From Novosphingobium organovorum (GTDB taxonomy: Bacteria; Pseudomonadota; Alphaproteobacteria; Sphingomonadales; Sphingomonadaceae): 56,034 nt of DNA. The translations under genes were made by a program, and so were the position numbers. Below, one piece after another: positions 1 through 7,338 of this stretch. Numbering within the stretch: the first letter of the stretch is position 1; every line of letters starts with the position of its first letter. The DNA lies in assembly GCF_022832435.1 (NCBI RefSeq), contig NZ_JALHLF010000004.1, positions 29,912 to 85,945 of the forward strand, in the 5' to 3' direction. Under the pieces are notes generated by a model. The model ran no database searches. It was not told where the DNA came from and saw only the letters and a program-made list of their open reading frames with translations.

Positions 1-926
1 GCCGATGCCGCCCCGGCCGGTGCCAGCGCGCCCGGCGATGCGGGCGATGGAGACGCGGGCCAGGCCAACCGGGCGACCATCGGATAGTGATCGGACGGAT
101 AGTGTCCGCCATACCGGGCGTGCGGACTGTGAACCCCCACTACCCGCATCCCCCGCTCGAGCACCCAGTCGATCCGCGCCTCGGCCGGGACTGGCGCGAA
201 GCCATGATAACCCGGCGCTGGGCCGCGTCGGCCAGGCGCCGCGGTCCAGGTGTCGGTGAGACTCTGGGTCAGCCGCGCGTGCGCCGCGCTGTCCGGCCCG
301 GTGTTGAAGTCCCCGGTCAGGATCACCGGTATCGGCGCGGGCCGCGCGTCGATCCAGCGCGCCACCAGCTGCGCCGCCTTGGTGCGGGCGGCGGTATCCG
401 CTTCGCGATAGGGAAAATGGGTGTTCACGAGATAGAACCGGCGTCCCTTGTCCTTCCCCCGACGCACCGCGAACAGGCCCCAGGTCACCATGCGCGGCAG
501 CGGCTGCCCCCAGGTGATGCTGCCCACCACCTCGGGCGTGTCGGACAGCCAGAACTGCCCTTGCTCGACCAGTTCGAACCGGTCCTGCCGGTAGAACACG
601 CCCATGTGCTCGTCGGCGTGGCCGCCGCGCCGGTCGGTGCCAAACCAGCGATACTGCGGCAACGCGGCGACGATGGCATCGCCCTGGCGCTGAAACAGTT
701 CCTGCGTGCCCATGATGTCGGGCGCCGCCTTGCGGATCGCCGCGATGGTCGCCCCCTGCCGCTTCTCCCACACGTCGGGCCCGTCGTCGGGATTGGGGTA
801 GCGCACGTTGAAACTCATGACCACGAGATCGCGCGCGGCCACGGGCGCCGCGAACCCCATCAGCGCCAGCGCCGCCATGAACGGCGCCAACCGGCGCACC
901 GCCGCGCTCCGTCCGCCGCGCTTCAC
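1..926 (-). CDS. Endonuclease/exonuclease/phosphatase family protein (C-terminus cut by window edge)
   Basis: The reverse strand stays open from a GTG at 926 to the window edge (about 308 codons). A hydrophobic N-terminus ending near PVAARD suggests export. The mature part starts with VMSFNVRYPNPDDG, followed by GTQELF, an NTHFPYRE segment, TGDFNTGP, RIDWVL and finally YPSDHYPMVARL. These are the metal-binding and catalytic motifs of the EEP (DNase I-like) superfamily, in the order seen in secreted EEP hydrolases. The GTG overlaps the stop of the upstream PHP gene (GTGA at 923-926), so translation is probably coupled. An internal ATG at 878 would shorten the signal peptide and is the alternative start. 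The substrate (nucleic acid, phospholipid or sugar phosphate) cannot be told from sequence. Confidence 0.85.
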   Translation of the reverse strand, partial: MKRGGRSAAVRRLAPFMAALALMGFAAPVAARDLVVMSFNVRYPNPDDGPDVWEKRQGATIAAIRKAAPDIMGTQELFQRQGDAIVAALPQYRWFGTDRRGGHADEHMGVFYRQDRFELVEQGQFWLSDTPEVVGSITWGQPLPRMVTWGLFAVRRGKDKGRRFYLVNTHFPYREADTAARTKAAQLVARWIDARPAPIPVILTGDFNTGPDSAAHARLTQSLTDTWTAAPGRRGPAPGYHGFAPVPAEARIDWVLERGMRVVGVHSPHARYGGHYPSDHYPMVARLAWPASPSPASPGALAPAGAAS

Positions 927-2548
927 TGACCCGGCTCCAGATAGATCGGATTGCCGATAAGCAGCCGCGTGCCCGCCGCATCGCGCACGTCGGCGCGCAG
1001 CCAGTGCCCCGCCTGCCCCTTGGCAAGATCGCGCGCGGCAAAGGCGAACGACACCCGCGCCCAGCCATCGCCTGCCCCCGCACCGATGGCATCCGCGCCG
1101 ACCACAGCCCCTGCCCCCAGCGGCAGATGGCGCCCGTCGAGGATCAGGTCGACCCGCGCGCCCGCCAGCCCGCGCACCAGCACCGCGCCCCGAACGGTGT
1201 CCTTCGCGCCCAGCCGCAGCGTCCCGCCCATCGCCACGCGCGCGCCGCTGGACGCTTTGGCTTCCAGATCGAGACCATGGTCATGGTGCGCGCCGGTCAG
1301 GTCGATGAACACGCGGCCCGCGCGCACCCCGGCAAGGATCGCGGGCTGCGAAAGGTCCGCCGCCTCGACCGCGGTCGCGGGCGTACCGACGGGCGATTGT
1401 TCGCCCACCGGCGAGGACCCGGCGTGCCCGTCGACCGGATCGTGGTTGTCGCTCCCGCCGATCCCGGTGAGGTGGTAGCCCCGGTTCAGCAGGCGCTCCC
1501 ACCACTGCGTGCCCGAACCCTCGCCATCGTCGAAGTGGCCTTTCGCATCGGCCGCGACGCCGCCATTGGCGACCTCGATCGCATCGAGCAGTGAAAAGTC
1601 GGTGTCCGGCGCCGACCAGCCGCAACCCAGGCACGCCTCGCCGGTCGGGATCTCGGGATGGTTGATCGAGAGCAGCGCCCCGGTCGGACGCGCGGCGCGG
1701 AAGATCGCATTGATGTCGCGCGGACCGGGGGCGCCGAGCCGAAAGTCGACATAGTCGGTCACACCGGTCAGGTTGAAGTGGCCTTGCGCGGTCGTCATCT
1801 CGCGGCCGGGAATGACCAGCATCGCATCGAAATAGGCCGCATCGACCGCCAGTTCGGCGTCCTGCGCGGCGACGTTGTGATCGCTTACCGAAACGAAGTC
1901 GAGCCCGTGGTCGTAGGCCGCCTCGAGCGTGCGCAGCACCGGGCAGGGCACCGCCTTGCCCGAGGGGCGCGAGCGGCACTTGCCGTCGCTTTGCCCGGTG
2001 TGCGTGTGAAAATCGCCAAGGTACCACGCGCGCCCCTGGCGCACCGGCGCATCGTAGAGCGCCTGCGCCGGGGCGCCCCGCTCGAAATGCACGACGAGCC
2101 GGTAAGGCGCGGCGACCCCCTTGCGGATGCTCGCGACACGAAGGCTCGCGCGCCATTGCCCGGCGGGCAGCGGCCCCGGCAGATAGGAGGTGGAGGCGAA
2201 GGTGCGCGCGATCGTCACCTCGGGCTTGATCGCCCCGCCCCAACCACGCAGGCGCTCGGTGTCGTAGACGCCCAGCACGAGATAAGTGCCCTTGTCCGGA
2301 TCGTTGCCTTCGAGGCGCAGCGTGATCTTGCTGACGCCTGCGGGCACCGTGAAAGGCAATTCGCGGTAGCTCGCGCGGTCGCTGTCGTGCAGGACCCCGC
2401 TCACGATCACGTCATCGAACGCGCCATCTTGCGGCGCATCTTCCGCCCGAGCCATCCCCGGCACCTGCATCACGGCGACCAGCGCCAGTGCGGCCAACTG
2501 TCCGGCCAACCGCCGAGGCGGTCGCGACCCTATTCCAAAAGATTGCAT
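923..2548 (-). CDS. CehA/McbA-type PHP-domain metallohydrolase, secreted
   Basis: 541 residues. The N-terminus is basic with a hydrophobic core ending in GMARAED, which fits a signal peptide. After a roughly 140-residue beta-rich domain comes GDFHTHTGQSDGKC, then FVSVSDHN, PGREMTT, the INHPE segment and GIGGSDNHDP. Together these supply the histidine and acidic ligands of the PHP phosphoesterase fold. The arrangement (N-terminal beta domain plus PHP) matches the CehA/McbA family, named for a carbaryl hydrolase, but most members have unknown substrates. The gene is coupled to the following EEP-family gene by a GTGA overlap, so the two exported hydrolases probably act together, perhaps in phosphate or organophosphorus scavenging (inference). 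A short inverted repeat lies at 2557-2575 directly upstream. Confidence 0.85.
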   Translation of the reverse strand: MQSFGIGSRPPRRLAGQLAALALVAVMQVPGMARAEDAPQDGAFDDVIVSGVLHDSDRASYRELPFTVPAGVSKITLRLEGNDPDKGTYLVLGVYDTERLRGWGGAIKPEVTIARTFASTSYLPGPLPAGQWRASLRVASIRKGVAAPYRLVVHFERGAPAQALYDAPVRQGRAWYLGDFHTHTGQSDGKCRSRPSGKAVPCPVLRTLEAAYDHGLDFVSVSDHNVAAQDAELAVDAAYFDAMLVIPGREMTTAQGHFNLTGVTDYVDFRLGAPGPRDINAIFRAARPTGALLSINHPEIPTGEACLGCGWSAPDTDFSLLDAIEVANGGVAADAKGHFDDGEGSGTQWWERLLNRGYHLTGIGGSDNHDPVDGHAGSSPVGEQSPVGTPATAVEAADLSQPAILAGVRAGRVFIDLTGAHHDHGLDLEAKASSGARVAMGGTLRLGAKDTVRGAVLVRGLAGARVDLILDGRHLPLGAGAVVGADAIGAGAGDGWARVSFAFAARDLAKGQAGHWLRADVRDAAGTRLLIGNPIYLEPGQ

Positions 2549-2556
2549 AATTTCGT

Positions 2557-2575
2557 CTCATTTCAAAGAAATGAG
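2557..2575. promoter_or_regulatory. Short inverted repeat upstream of the PHP hydrolase gene
   Basis: CTCATTTC-AAA-GAAATGAG is a perfect 8-bp inverted repeat lying 9 bases upstream of the ATG at 2548, overlapping where the ribosome binding site would be. It could be an operator or an RNA hairpin that masks the start. No matching second copy was noticed in the window. Confidence 0.3.
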
Positions 2576-2729
2576 AGCTCTATGCCGACGCTCGATAGCA
2601 CTATCATGACACGTCGCCCGCGCGGCGACATCCTAACCCGGAGCCCACGCGGCCGTAGCATGGCACGCCGCTAGCGCGGCGATCAGACGCGGCCGAGCCG
2701 CAGGGCAACGGCAAGCTGAGGGAGGCGGC

Positions 2730-2803
2730 TGGAGCGGGTAGCGGGAATCGAACCCGCATAACTAGCTTGGAAGGCTAGGGCTTTACCACTAAGCTATACC
2801 CGC
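2730..2803 (-). tRNA. tRNA-Gly(TCC)
   Basis: Reading the minus strand, the acceptor stem GCGGGTA pairs with TACCCGC. The D arm is AGCTTAGTGGTAAAGC, the anticodon stem-loop CTAGCCTTCCAAGCTAG contains anticodon TCC, and the T arm holds GGTTCGATTCC. The 3' CCA is encoded (2730-2732). The 74-nt length including CCA fits a glycine tRNA reading GGA/GGG. Confidence 0.96.
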
Positions 2804-2915
2804 ATGCCGAAAGGCGAAGCGTGGTGCTCGCAGCCAAGGCGTGCCGCTTGCCACGACAGTCCCCAGCTCGTCAATCATTCTTTTTGGGCACCCTCGCCCC
2901 GGCCGCCGGTTGCCC

Positions 2916-3452
2916 TCAGTGCCCCGGATAATCGAGCAGGGCCTCTACCGCGATTCCCGCGCCCTGCAGACGCTCGGCACCGCCAAGATCGGGCAGGTCG
3001 ACGAGGAACAGCGCATGGCTCACCGTGCCCCCGGCGCGGCGCAGCAGTTCGAGCGCGGCGAGCGCGGTGCCCCCGGTCGCCAGCAGATCGTCGATCAACA
3101 CCACCCGGCGCCCCTCGCCCACCGCGCCCGGATCGACCTCGAGCGTGTCGGTGCCGTATTCGAGCGCGTAGTCGATCGCCAGGACCGGCACGGGAAGTTT
3201 GCCGGGCTTGCGCACCGGGATGAAGGCCAGCCCCAGCCGCGCGGCGATCGCCGCGCCGAAGATGAAGCCGCGCGCCTCGATCCCGGCCACCGCTTCGGCC
3301 CCGCTGGCAGCCACCTTGTCGGCCATCAGCGCAACGGCGGCGGCAAAGCCCTCCCCGTGGCCCATCAGCGTGGTCACGTCGCGAAACAGGATGCCGGGCT
3401 TGGGGAAATCCGGGATCGTGCGGACGAGCAACTTCAGATCTTCAGGGGTCAC
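2916..3452 (-). CDS. apt: Adenine phosphoribosyltransferase
   Basis: 178 residues, the usual length for Apt. It converts adenine and PRPP to AMP in purine salvage in the cytoplasm. The N-terminal IPDFPKPGILFRDVTTL is the Apt signature, ARGFIFG forms the adenine-binding region, and VVLIDDLLATGGT is the PRPP-binding loop of type I phosphoribosyltransferases. The first in-frame Met, giving MTPEDLKLL, is the natural start. It lies downstream of the petABC operon but is separated from it by a strong terminator at 3501-3537, so it probably has its own promoter in the short gap. Confidence 0.96.
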   Translation of the reverse strand: MTPEDLKLLVRTIPDFPKPGILFRDVTTLMGHGEGFAAAVALMADKVAASGAEAVAGIEARGFIFGAAIAARLGLAFIPVRKPGKLPVPVLAIDYALEYGTDTLEVDPGAVGEGRRVVLIDDLLATGGTALAALELLRRAGGTVSHALFLVDLPDLGGAERLQGAGIAVEALLDYPGH

Positions 3453-3500
3453 GTCGAAAGGTCTCCCGTTGCACCGGCAACACCTGTGCCGGCTGGAAAG

Positions 3501-3537
3501 AAAAGGGCCCCTGCCGTCGCGGGGACGGCAGGGGCCC
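3501..3537 (-). terminator. Rho-independent terminator of the petABC operon
   Basis: A perfect GC-rich stem (GGGCCCCTGCCGTC with its complement) spans 3505-3537. Read on the minus strand it is followed by TTTTCTTT. It sits about 40 bases beyond the petC stop. Confidence 0.85.
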
Positions 3538-3577
3538 TATCAAACCCCGCTTGGCAAAGCCATGCGGCGATCGCGTG

Positions 3578-4387
3578 TCAGTGCTTCTTGTTCGCCCAGA
3601 TGTTGCGATAGGACATGTAGCCCAGGATCGTGGCGAAGAGCAGGAAGCCCAGGATCGGCCAACCGGTCTGCTTGCGCTTGTCCATCGTCGGTTCGGCGGC
3701 CCAGGCGAGGAAGGCGGCGACGTCGGTCGCTTCCTGCGCGGTGGTGGCCGGCGTGCCGTCGGAGTAGGTCACCGCGTCATCGACCAGGGGCGGCGGCATG
3801 GCGAGGTTGAGGTTGGCGAAATACGGGTTGTAGTAAAGCCCGTCGGGCGTCTTGGAATCGGGGAACTCCTTGAGCAGCGCGGCCGGCTGGTCGGTGTAGC
3901 CGGTCAGCAGCGAGCGCACGTACTGCGCGCCGCCGTGGCGGGCCTTGACCACCAGCGAAAGGTCGGGCGGTGAACCCTGCCCGGCGTAGGCCACCGGCGG
4001 GAAGTAGTCGGTCGGCGCGCCGGGGTTGGTGGTCACCTCACCCGTTGCCGCGTCGTACTTGGGCACTTGGAACTGCGCCGCGATCGCCTTTACCTCGGCA
4101 TCGTTGTAGCCCAGCTGCGCCAGGTCGCGGAAAGCAACGTGCTTGAGAGCGTGGCAGGCCGCACAGACCTGCTGGTAGACCTGGAAGCCGCGCTGGAGCT
4201 GCTGATGGTCGAACGTTCCGAACGGACCGTCGAAGCTGAAGTGGTGCGCCTCGGGATGCTTGTGGAAGACCTCCTCGGCGGTTTCCGCAGCCGGGTCGAT
4301 CGCCCAGGTGTAGAAACCGTTCCCGAAGGACCAGAGCAGGGCCACCGTGAAGAACAGCCCGACGAGGATCGAGAGAATGCGTGCCAT
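3578..4387 (-). CDS. petC: Cytochrome c1 of the bc1 complex
   Basis: 269 residues from the ATG at 4387; the open frame runs further upstream but would then overlap petB. Cytochrome c1 takes electrons from the Rieske centre and passes them to a soluble or membrane-bound cytochrome c. The haem-binding CAACH is at about residues 75-79. The protein begins with one hydrophobic segment (ILSILVGLFFTVALLW) and ends with the membrane anchor GWPILGFLLFATILGYMSY, leaving the haem domain in the periplasm. NLAMPPPLVDD carries the probable methionine ligand. It is the last gene of petABC, 31 bases after petB. The b and c1 polypeptides are separate here, unlike the fused fbcH of rhizobia. Confidence 0.95.
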   Translation of the reverse strand: MARILSILVGLFFTVALLWSFGNGFYTWAIDPAAETAEEVFHKHPEAHHFSFDGPFGTFDHQQLQRGFQVYQQVCAACHALKHVAFRDLAQLGYNDAEVKAIAAQFQVPKYDAATGEVTTNPGAPTDYFPPVAYAGQGSPPDLSLVVKARHGGAQYVRSLLTGYTDQPAALLKEFPDSKTPDGLYYNPYFANLNLAMPPPLVDDAVTYSDGTPATTAQEATDVAAFLAWAAEPTMDKRKQTGWPILGFLLFATILGYMSYRNIWANKKH

Positions 4388-4418
4388 GTCTTTCGTCTCT
4401 TTCGTGTCTTGCTGTTGA

Positions 4419-5699
4419 TCAGGCCGAGGGCTCGAGCCGCGCGGCATCATCCTTGCCGAGGACAGCCTCGGTGATGGAATAGGGCAGCGGCTTGGGCTTC
4501 TCGATGGCGGAAACGATCGGCAGGATGATCAGGAAGTGCGCGAAGTAGTACATCGCAGCGATCTGGCTGATCATGACGTAGGGTTCCTTGGCCTCGGCCC
4601 CACCGCAGTAGAACAGGACCAGCATGTCGAGGCAGAGCACGACGAAGAACGCCTTGTAGACCGGCCGGTACGAGGCCGAGCGGATCGGCGACTTGTCGAG
4701 CCAGGGTAGGAAGAACCACACCAGGATCGCCCCGAACATCGCCAGCACGCCCATCAGCTTGGCCGGAATGAAGAAGAAGTTCTGGGTGAAGGCGCGCAGG
4801 ATCGCGTAGAACGGCCAGAAGTACCATTCGGGCACGATGTGCGCGGGCGTCGACATCGGGTTGGCCGGAATGTAGTTGTCCGGGTGGCCGAAGTAGTTGG
4901 GCGCGAAGAACACGAAGGCGCAGTAAAGGATCGCGAAGACCCCGATCGCCCAGCCGTCCTTGGCGACGTAGTAGGGATAGAAGGGAACCGTGTCGCTCTC
5001 GCTCTTGACCTCGACACCGGTGGGGTTCGACGAGCCGGGAATGTGCAGCGCCCAGATGTGCAGGATCACCACGCCCAGGATCACGAAGGGCAGCAGGTAG
5101 TGCAGCGAGAAGAAGCGGTTGAGCGCGGCGTTGTCCGGTGCGAAGCCGCCGAGCAGCCACTGCTGGAGCGGTTCGCCCACCAGAGGGATCGCGCTGAACA
5201 GGCCAGTAATGACCTTGGCGCCCCAGAAGCTCATCTGGCCCCAGGGAAGCACGTAGCCCATGAAGGCGGTGGCCATCATCAGCAGGAAGATCACCACGCC
5301 AAGGAGCCACACCATCTCGCGCGGGGCCTTGTACGAGCCGAAATAGAAGCCGCGGAAGATGTGGACGTAGATCACGACGAAGAACGCCGAGGCGCCGTTG
5401 GCGTGCGCGTAGCGCATCAACCAGCCCCAGTTCACATCGCGAACGGTCATCTCGATGGTGTCGAACGCCACCGCCGAATTGGCCGCGTAGTGCATCGCCA
5501 TGACGATGCCGGTGACGATCTGGATCACGAGGCACAGCCCCGCGAGGAAACCGAAGTTCCAGAAATAGTTAAGATTGCGCGGAACCTCGTACCCGCCGCC
5601 CACGGCGTTGTAGACGAGGCGCGGGATCGGCAGACGCTCGTCCATCCACTTCATGAAGGGATGCGCCGGCGTGTATTCCTTGGCCCAGGGAAAGCTCAT
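4419..5699 (-). CDS. petB: Cytochrome b of the bc1 complex
   Basis: 426 residues with eight or so strongly hydrophobic segments. It binds two b-type haems and forms the Qo and Qi quinone sites. The haem ligand pairs H99/H113 and H200/H214 are each 14 residues apart in two transmembrane helices, and the Qo-site PEWY motif appears in [23 protein letters not shown] is a normal alphaproteobacterial N-terminus. It follows petA by 23 bases and precedes petC by 31, so the three are one operon. The tail [11 protein letters not shown] is poorly conserved. Confidence 0.97.
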   Translation of the reverse strand: MSFPWAKEYTPAHPFMKWMDERLPIPRLVYNAVGGGYEVPRNLNYFWNFGFLAGLCLVIQIVTGIVMAMHYAANSAVAFDTIEMTVRDVNWGWLMRYAHANGASAFFVVIYVHIFRGFYFGSYKAPREMVWLLGVVIFLLMMATAFMGYVLPWGQMSFWGAKVITGLFSAIPLVGEPLQQWLLGGFAPDNAALNRFFSLHYLLPFVILGVVILHIWALHIPGSSNPTGVEVKSESDTVPFYPYYVAKDGWAIGVFAILYCAFVFFAPNYFGHPDNYIPANPMSTPAHIVPEWYFWPFYAILRAFTQNFFFIPAKLMGVLAMFGAILVWFFLPWLDKSPIRSASYRPVYKAFFVVLCLDMLVLFYCGGAEAKEPYVMISQIAAMYYFAHFLIILPIVSAIEKPKPLPYSITEAVLGKDDAARLEPSA

Positions 5700-5722
5700 G
5701 TTCTTGATCCTCTCTCTTGGCC

Positions 5723-6256
5723 TTAACCGATCGTGACGACGGTGTCGGACGTGAAGGCGTAGTCCGGAACCTGCAGGTTCAACGGAGCGGGGCCCTTGCG
5801 GATGCGCGCGGCGGTATCGTACGAGGAGCCGTGGCAGGGGCAGAAATAGCCGCCGAATTCGCCACGCGGTTCACCCTCGCCCGCGCCCAGCGGCACGCAG
5901 CCCAGGTGGGTGCACACGCCCATGGTGATGAGCCAGTTTTCCTTGCCCGGCTTGGTCCGCTCGGCCAGCGTCTGGGGATCACGCAGGGTGGAAATGTCCA
6001 CCTTGTTGGCGGCGTCGATCTCGGCCTGGGTCAGGTTGCGGATGAACACTGGCTGCTTGCGGAAGATCGCCTTGATCGCCTGCCCCGGCTGAACCGACGA
6101 ATAATCGACTTCGGTCGTCGATGCGGCAAGAACGTCGGCCGAAGCCGACATCTGGCTTACCAGCGGAATGACTACCCCTATTCCAGCGACTCCTGCCGCG
6201 CTTACCGCCGCGACATTGATGAAATCGCGCCTCCGCACGCCATCTTCTTCTGCCAT
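5723..6256 (-). CDS. petA: Rieske iron-sulfur protein of the bc1 complex
   Basis: 177 residues. The N-terminus has [22 protein letters not shown], an uncleaved twin-arginine signal-anchor as is normal for Rieske proteins. The [2Fe-2S] ligands are visible as C115-T-H117-LG-C120 and C139-P-C141-H142-G-S, with the disulfide cysteines C120 and C141 in place. It oxidises ubiquinol at the Qo site and reduces cytochrome c1. It is the first gene of petABC, and its upstream region (6257-6523) carries two palindromes that may be operators. Confidence 0.97.
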   Translation of the reverse strand: MAEEDGVRRRDFINVAAVSAAGVAGIGVVIPLVSQMSASADVLAASTTEVDYSSVQPGQAIKAIFRKQPVFIRNLTQAEIDAANKVDISTLRDPQTLAERTKPGKENWLITMGVCTHLGCVPLGAGEGEPRGEFGGYFCPCHGSSYDTAARIRKGPAPLNLQVPDYAFTSDTVVTIG

Positions 6257-6375
6257 GTTTGCCCTTGCCTTGCTTTAGACAACCCCCTTACCGGTTCCGT
6301 CCGTTGCCGGAACCGACGCGGGAGCCAGGATGCTCACTTAGACTAGTTCGCTTGGATCCCCCCAACGATCGACAT

Positions 6376-6401
6376 TTGGACAAGGTATAACCCTTGCCCA
6401 A
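6376..6401. promoter_or_regulatory. Inverted repeat in the petABC promoter region
   Basis: TTGGACAAGG and CCTTGCCCAA form 10-bp arms with a single mismatch around a TATAAC centre. The site is about 120 bases upstream of the petA start. It could be an operator; no known regulator is assigned. Confidence 0.35.
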
Positions 6402-6518
6402 TATCGACTAGGCTTGGCTGATATACAGGAAAACCAGCCGTGCCAACCGCCTTTTTGGTCAAGCTAACCGCATGAAAGCGCCCTGCGCTGCGTTTTAGGG
6501 ACTGAATTCGAAAGGTGT

Positions 6519-6532
6519 TTGACTTAGGTCAA
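6519..6532. promoter_or_regulatory. FNR/FixK-type palindrome upstream of petABC
   Basis: TTGAC-TTAG-GTCAA is a perfect 14-bp palindrome with the TTGA-N6-TCAA skeleton of CRP/FNR-family boxes. It overlaps the last codons of pgeF and lies about 263 bases from petA. Alphaproteobacterial FnrL/FixK proteins often control respiratory genes, so petABC is the plausible target, but the distance is large. Confidence 0.4.
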
Positions 6533-7318
6533 GCCAATCACGGATATCTGCCGACCGTAATTCGCCTCGGCCTTGTGCGTCGCGCGGCGGAACGAAAAAT
6601 AGCGTTCGGGCGCGCTGTAGGTGTCGAGCCCCAGGGTCTCGATCCGGGTCACCCCGCTGGCCGCCAGGCGCGCCGCGACATAGGCTTCGAGGTCGAACTG
6701 GTAGTGCCCTTCCCGGCCGCCGCCGAAGAACGCCTCGTTCGCCGCCGCGGCCTCGACGAAACGCCGGAAAAACGCCTCGTCGACCTCGTAGCTGCGCCGC
6801 GCGATGCACGGGCCGACAGCGGCCACGATGGCCTCGCGCCGGGCACCCAGCGCCTCCATCACCGCCACCGTGCGATCGGTCACGCCGCCAAACGCGCCCT
6901 TCCAGCCCGCGTGCGCCGCGCCCACTACCCCGGCCTCGCGGTCAGCGAGCAGGACGGGCGCGCAATCGGCGGTCAGGATGCCCAGCAGAACCCCTGGACG
7001 GTTAGTCACCAGCGCATCGGCGCGCGGACGTTCCTCGTTGCTCCAGATCGGATCGGAAACGGTCACGCAGTCGGCCGAATGGACCTGATAGAGCGTGGCG
7101 AGCGTGGCCCCGGGCAACACCGCGGCGACCACGCGCGCGCGGTTCTCCTCCACCGCGGCGCGATCATCGCCCGCGCCGTAGCCGACGTTGAGCCCGGCCA
7201 CCTCGCCGTTCGAAACGCCGCCCCGGCGCCCGAGAAAGCCATGGGCGATGCCCTCCAGATCGGCCAGTGCCCGCGCGCGGGCAACATCGACGGGTTCGGC
7301 GGTGGTCACGGCGTTCAT
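6524..7318 (-). CDS. pgeF: Peptidoglycan editing factor PgeF (laccase-domain purine nucleoside phosphorylase family)
   Basis: 264 residues from the ATG at 7318. The family (YfiH/DUF152, formerly called polyphenol oxidase) is zinc-dependent. Members have been reported to remove mis-incorporated amino acids from peptidoglycan precursors, and human FAMIN relatives act on purine nucleosides. The zinc ligands are visible as QVHSADC, LTADCAPVLL and AAHAGWKG, followed by VGPCI and the C-terminal YFSFRRA. The N-terminal FLGRRGGVSNG is typical. It starts 20 bases after pepN on the same strand, so the two form an operon. The open frame extends upstream into pepN, but the family alignment supports the later start. 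Confidence 0.92.
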   Translation of the reverse strand: MNAVTTAEPVDVARARALADLEGIAHGFLGRRGGVSNGEVAGLNVGYGAGDDRAAVEENRARVVAAVLPGATLATLYQVHSADCVTVSDPIWSNEERPRADALVTNRPGVLLGILTADCAPVLLADREAGVVGAAHAGWKGAFGGVTDRTVAVMEALGARREAIVAAVGPCIARRSYEVDEAFFRRFVEAAAANEAFFGGGREGHYQFDLEAYVAARLAASGVTRIETLGLDTYSAPERYFSFRRATHKAEANYGRQISVIGLT

Positions 7319-7338
7319 CCTGCCTCTCGCGGCCTCGC

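Noticed and set aside
87..929. Long plus-strand open frame opposite the EEP-family gene
   Set aside because: Its predicted protein is Arg/His/Pro-rich without any motif, while the reverse strand gives a full EEP domain over the same bases. It is a GC-rich antisense shadow.
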